In this document: positions 53,967 to 54,038 of the stretch, one piece after another | Numbering within the stretch: position 1 is the first letter of the stretch | How the letters are laid out: the number at the start of each line of letters is the position of its first letter | Assembly (NCBI GenBank): GCA_019359675.1 | Contig: JAHHGX010000027.1 | Span: 1 to 54,038, forward strand | Length of the DNA stretch: 54,038 nucleotides | DNA from: Calothrix sp. FI2-JRJ7 | GTDB lineage: Bacteria > Cyanobacteriota > Cyanobacteriia > Cyanobacteriales > Nostocaceae | Reading direction: 5' to 3' | The notes under the pieces: model-generated | Told to the model about the DNA's origin: nothing | Database searches by the model: none | The model's input: the letters and a program-made list of their open reading frames with translations, nothing else | Program-made: the position numbers and the translations under genes

Positions 53967-54038
53967 TCATGGTAGAAAAGATAGGTCTTCTATTTGCAAT
54001 AAGACCTACCTATTGAAAATGTTACCAACATTCTACCA
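53959..54038. repeat. nested palindromic element at the window end
   Basis: GTAACATTTC (53959) pairs with GAAAATGTTAC (54015), TAGGTCTT (53982) with AAGACCTA (54001), and TGGTAGAA (53970) with TTCTACCA (54031). The alternative pairings give a large hairpin that continues past the window. It abuts the vapC remnant. Confidence 0.5.

Overview
The window is cyanobacterial chromosome, most likely from a filamentous Nostocales-type strain (genus not determinable by eye). The evidence is the low-GC background (roughly 40 %), cyanobacteria-typical families (DUF3611, DUF3155, DUF2358, complex-C cofactor assembly protein, SLH porin-like protein, ferredoxin-sulfite reductase, Pma1-type P-ATPase), the conserved order serS-rseP-nth-rpsN, and many short dispersed palindromes. 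The hexamer GGCGCC occurs about 109 times by hand count in 54 kb, against 3-4 expected, while the classical HIP1 octamer GCGATCGC was not seen.

Layout. 0.1-3.7 kb: a GC-rich, apparently 5'-truncated multicopper oxidase-like gene, flanked by imperfect direct repeats. 4-8.1 kb: trmFO, sodA (Mn type), a small membrane protein and an EnvC/M23 murein hydrolase factor. 8.2-10.5 kb: a small accessory island after tRNA-Arg(CCG), with a PD-(D/E)XK-like protein, a Uma2 protein, a decayed helicase 5' end, a small antitoxin-like gene and the tail of its probable partner. 10.5-16.3 kb: a BtuCDF/FecCD-type ABC uptake operon and a Pma1-type ATPase. 16.8-20 kb: an ATPase and a Ser/Thr kinase. 20-21.1 kb: a gene-free kilobase with two MITE-like elements flanking a very dense array of GGTAC/GTACC words. 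21.1-25.2 kb: ung, a SNase-like nuclease, an EamA transporter and small cyanobacterial genes. 25.2-26.1 kb: a broken sensor-kinase gene.

26.3-28.3 kb: a lipoprotein gene followed 27 bp later by a histidine kinase with an ethylene-receptor-type membrane domain that keeps the Asp/Cys/His copper and ethylene-binding positions. 28.3-33.9 kb: DUF2358, a GH10-like hydrolase, an alpha/beta hydrolase, two pentapeptide-repeat proteins and aat. 34-38.6 kb: housekeeping block (rpsN, nth, rseP, serS, DUF3611). 39-42.5 kb: PadR regulator, complex-C cofactor assembly protein, DUF3155 and a soluble sensor kinase. 42.5-45 kb: an SLH-domain protein and a paralogue of its C-terminal domain. 45.4-49.4 kb: lipoprotein, tRNA-Arg(TCT), conserved cyanobacterial genes, a coupled membrane-protein/HTH pair and cutA. 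49.6-54 kb: ADP-ribosylglycohydrolase, a small outer-membrane barrel, ferredoxin-sulfite reductase, and a VapC remnant beside a complex palindrome.

No CRISPR array, rRNA, prophage or intact transposase was seen. The most unusual items are the GGCGCC word bias, the GTAC-word array between MITE-like elements, the truncated three-module copper oxidase, and the ethylene-receptor kinase operon.
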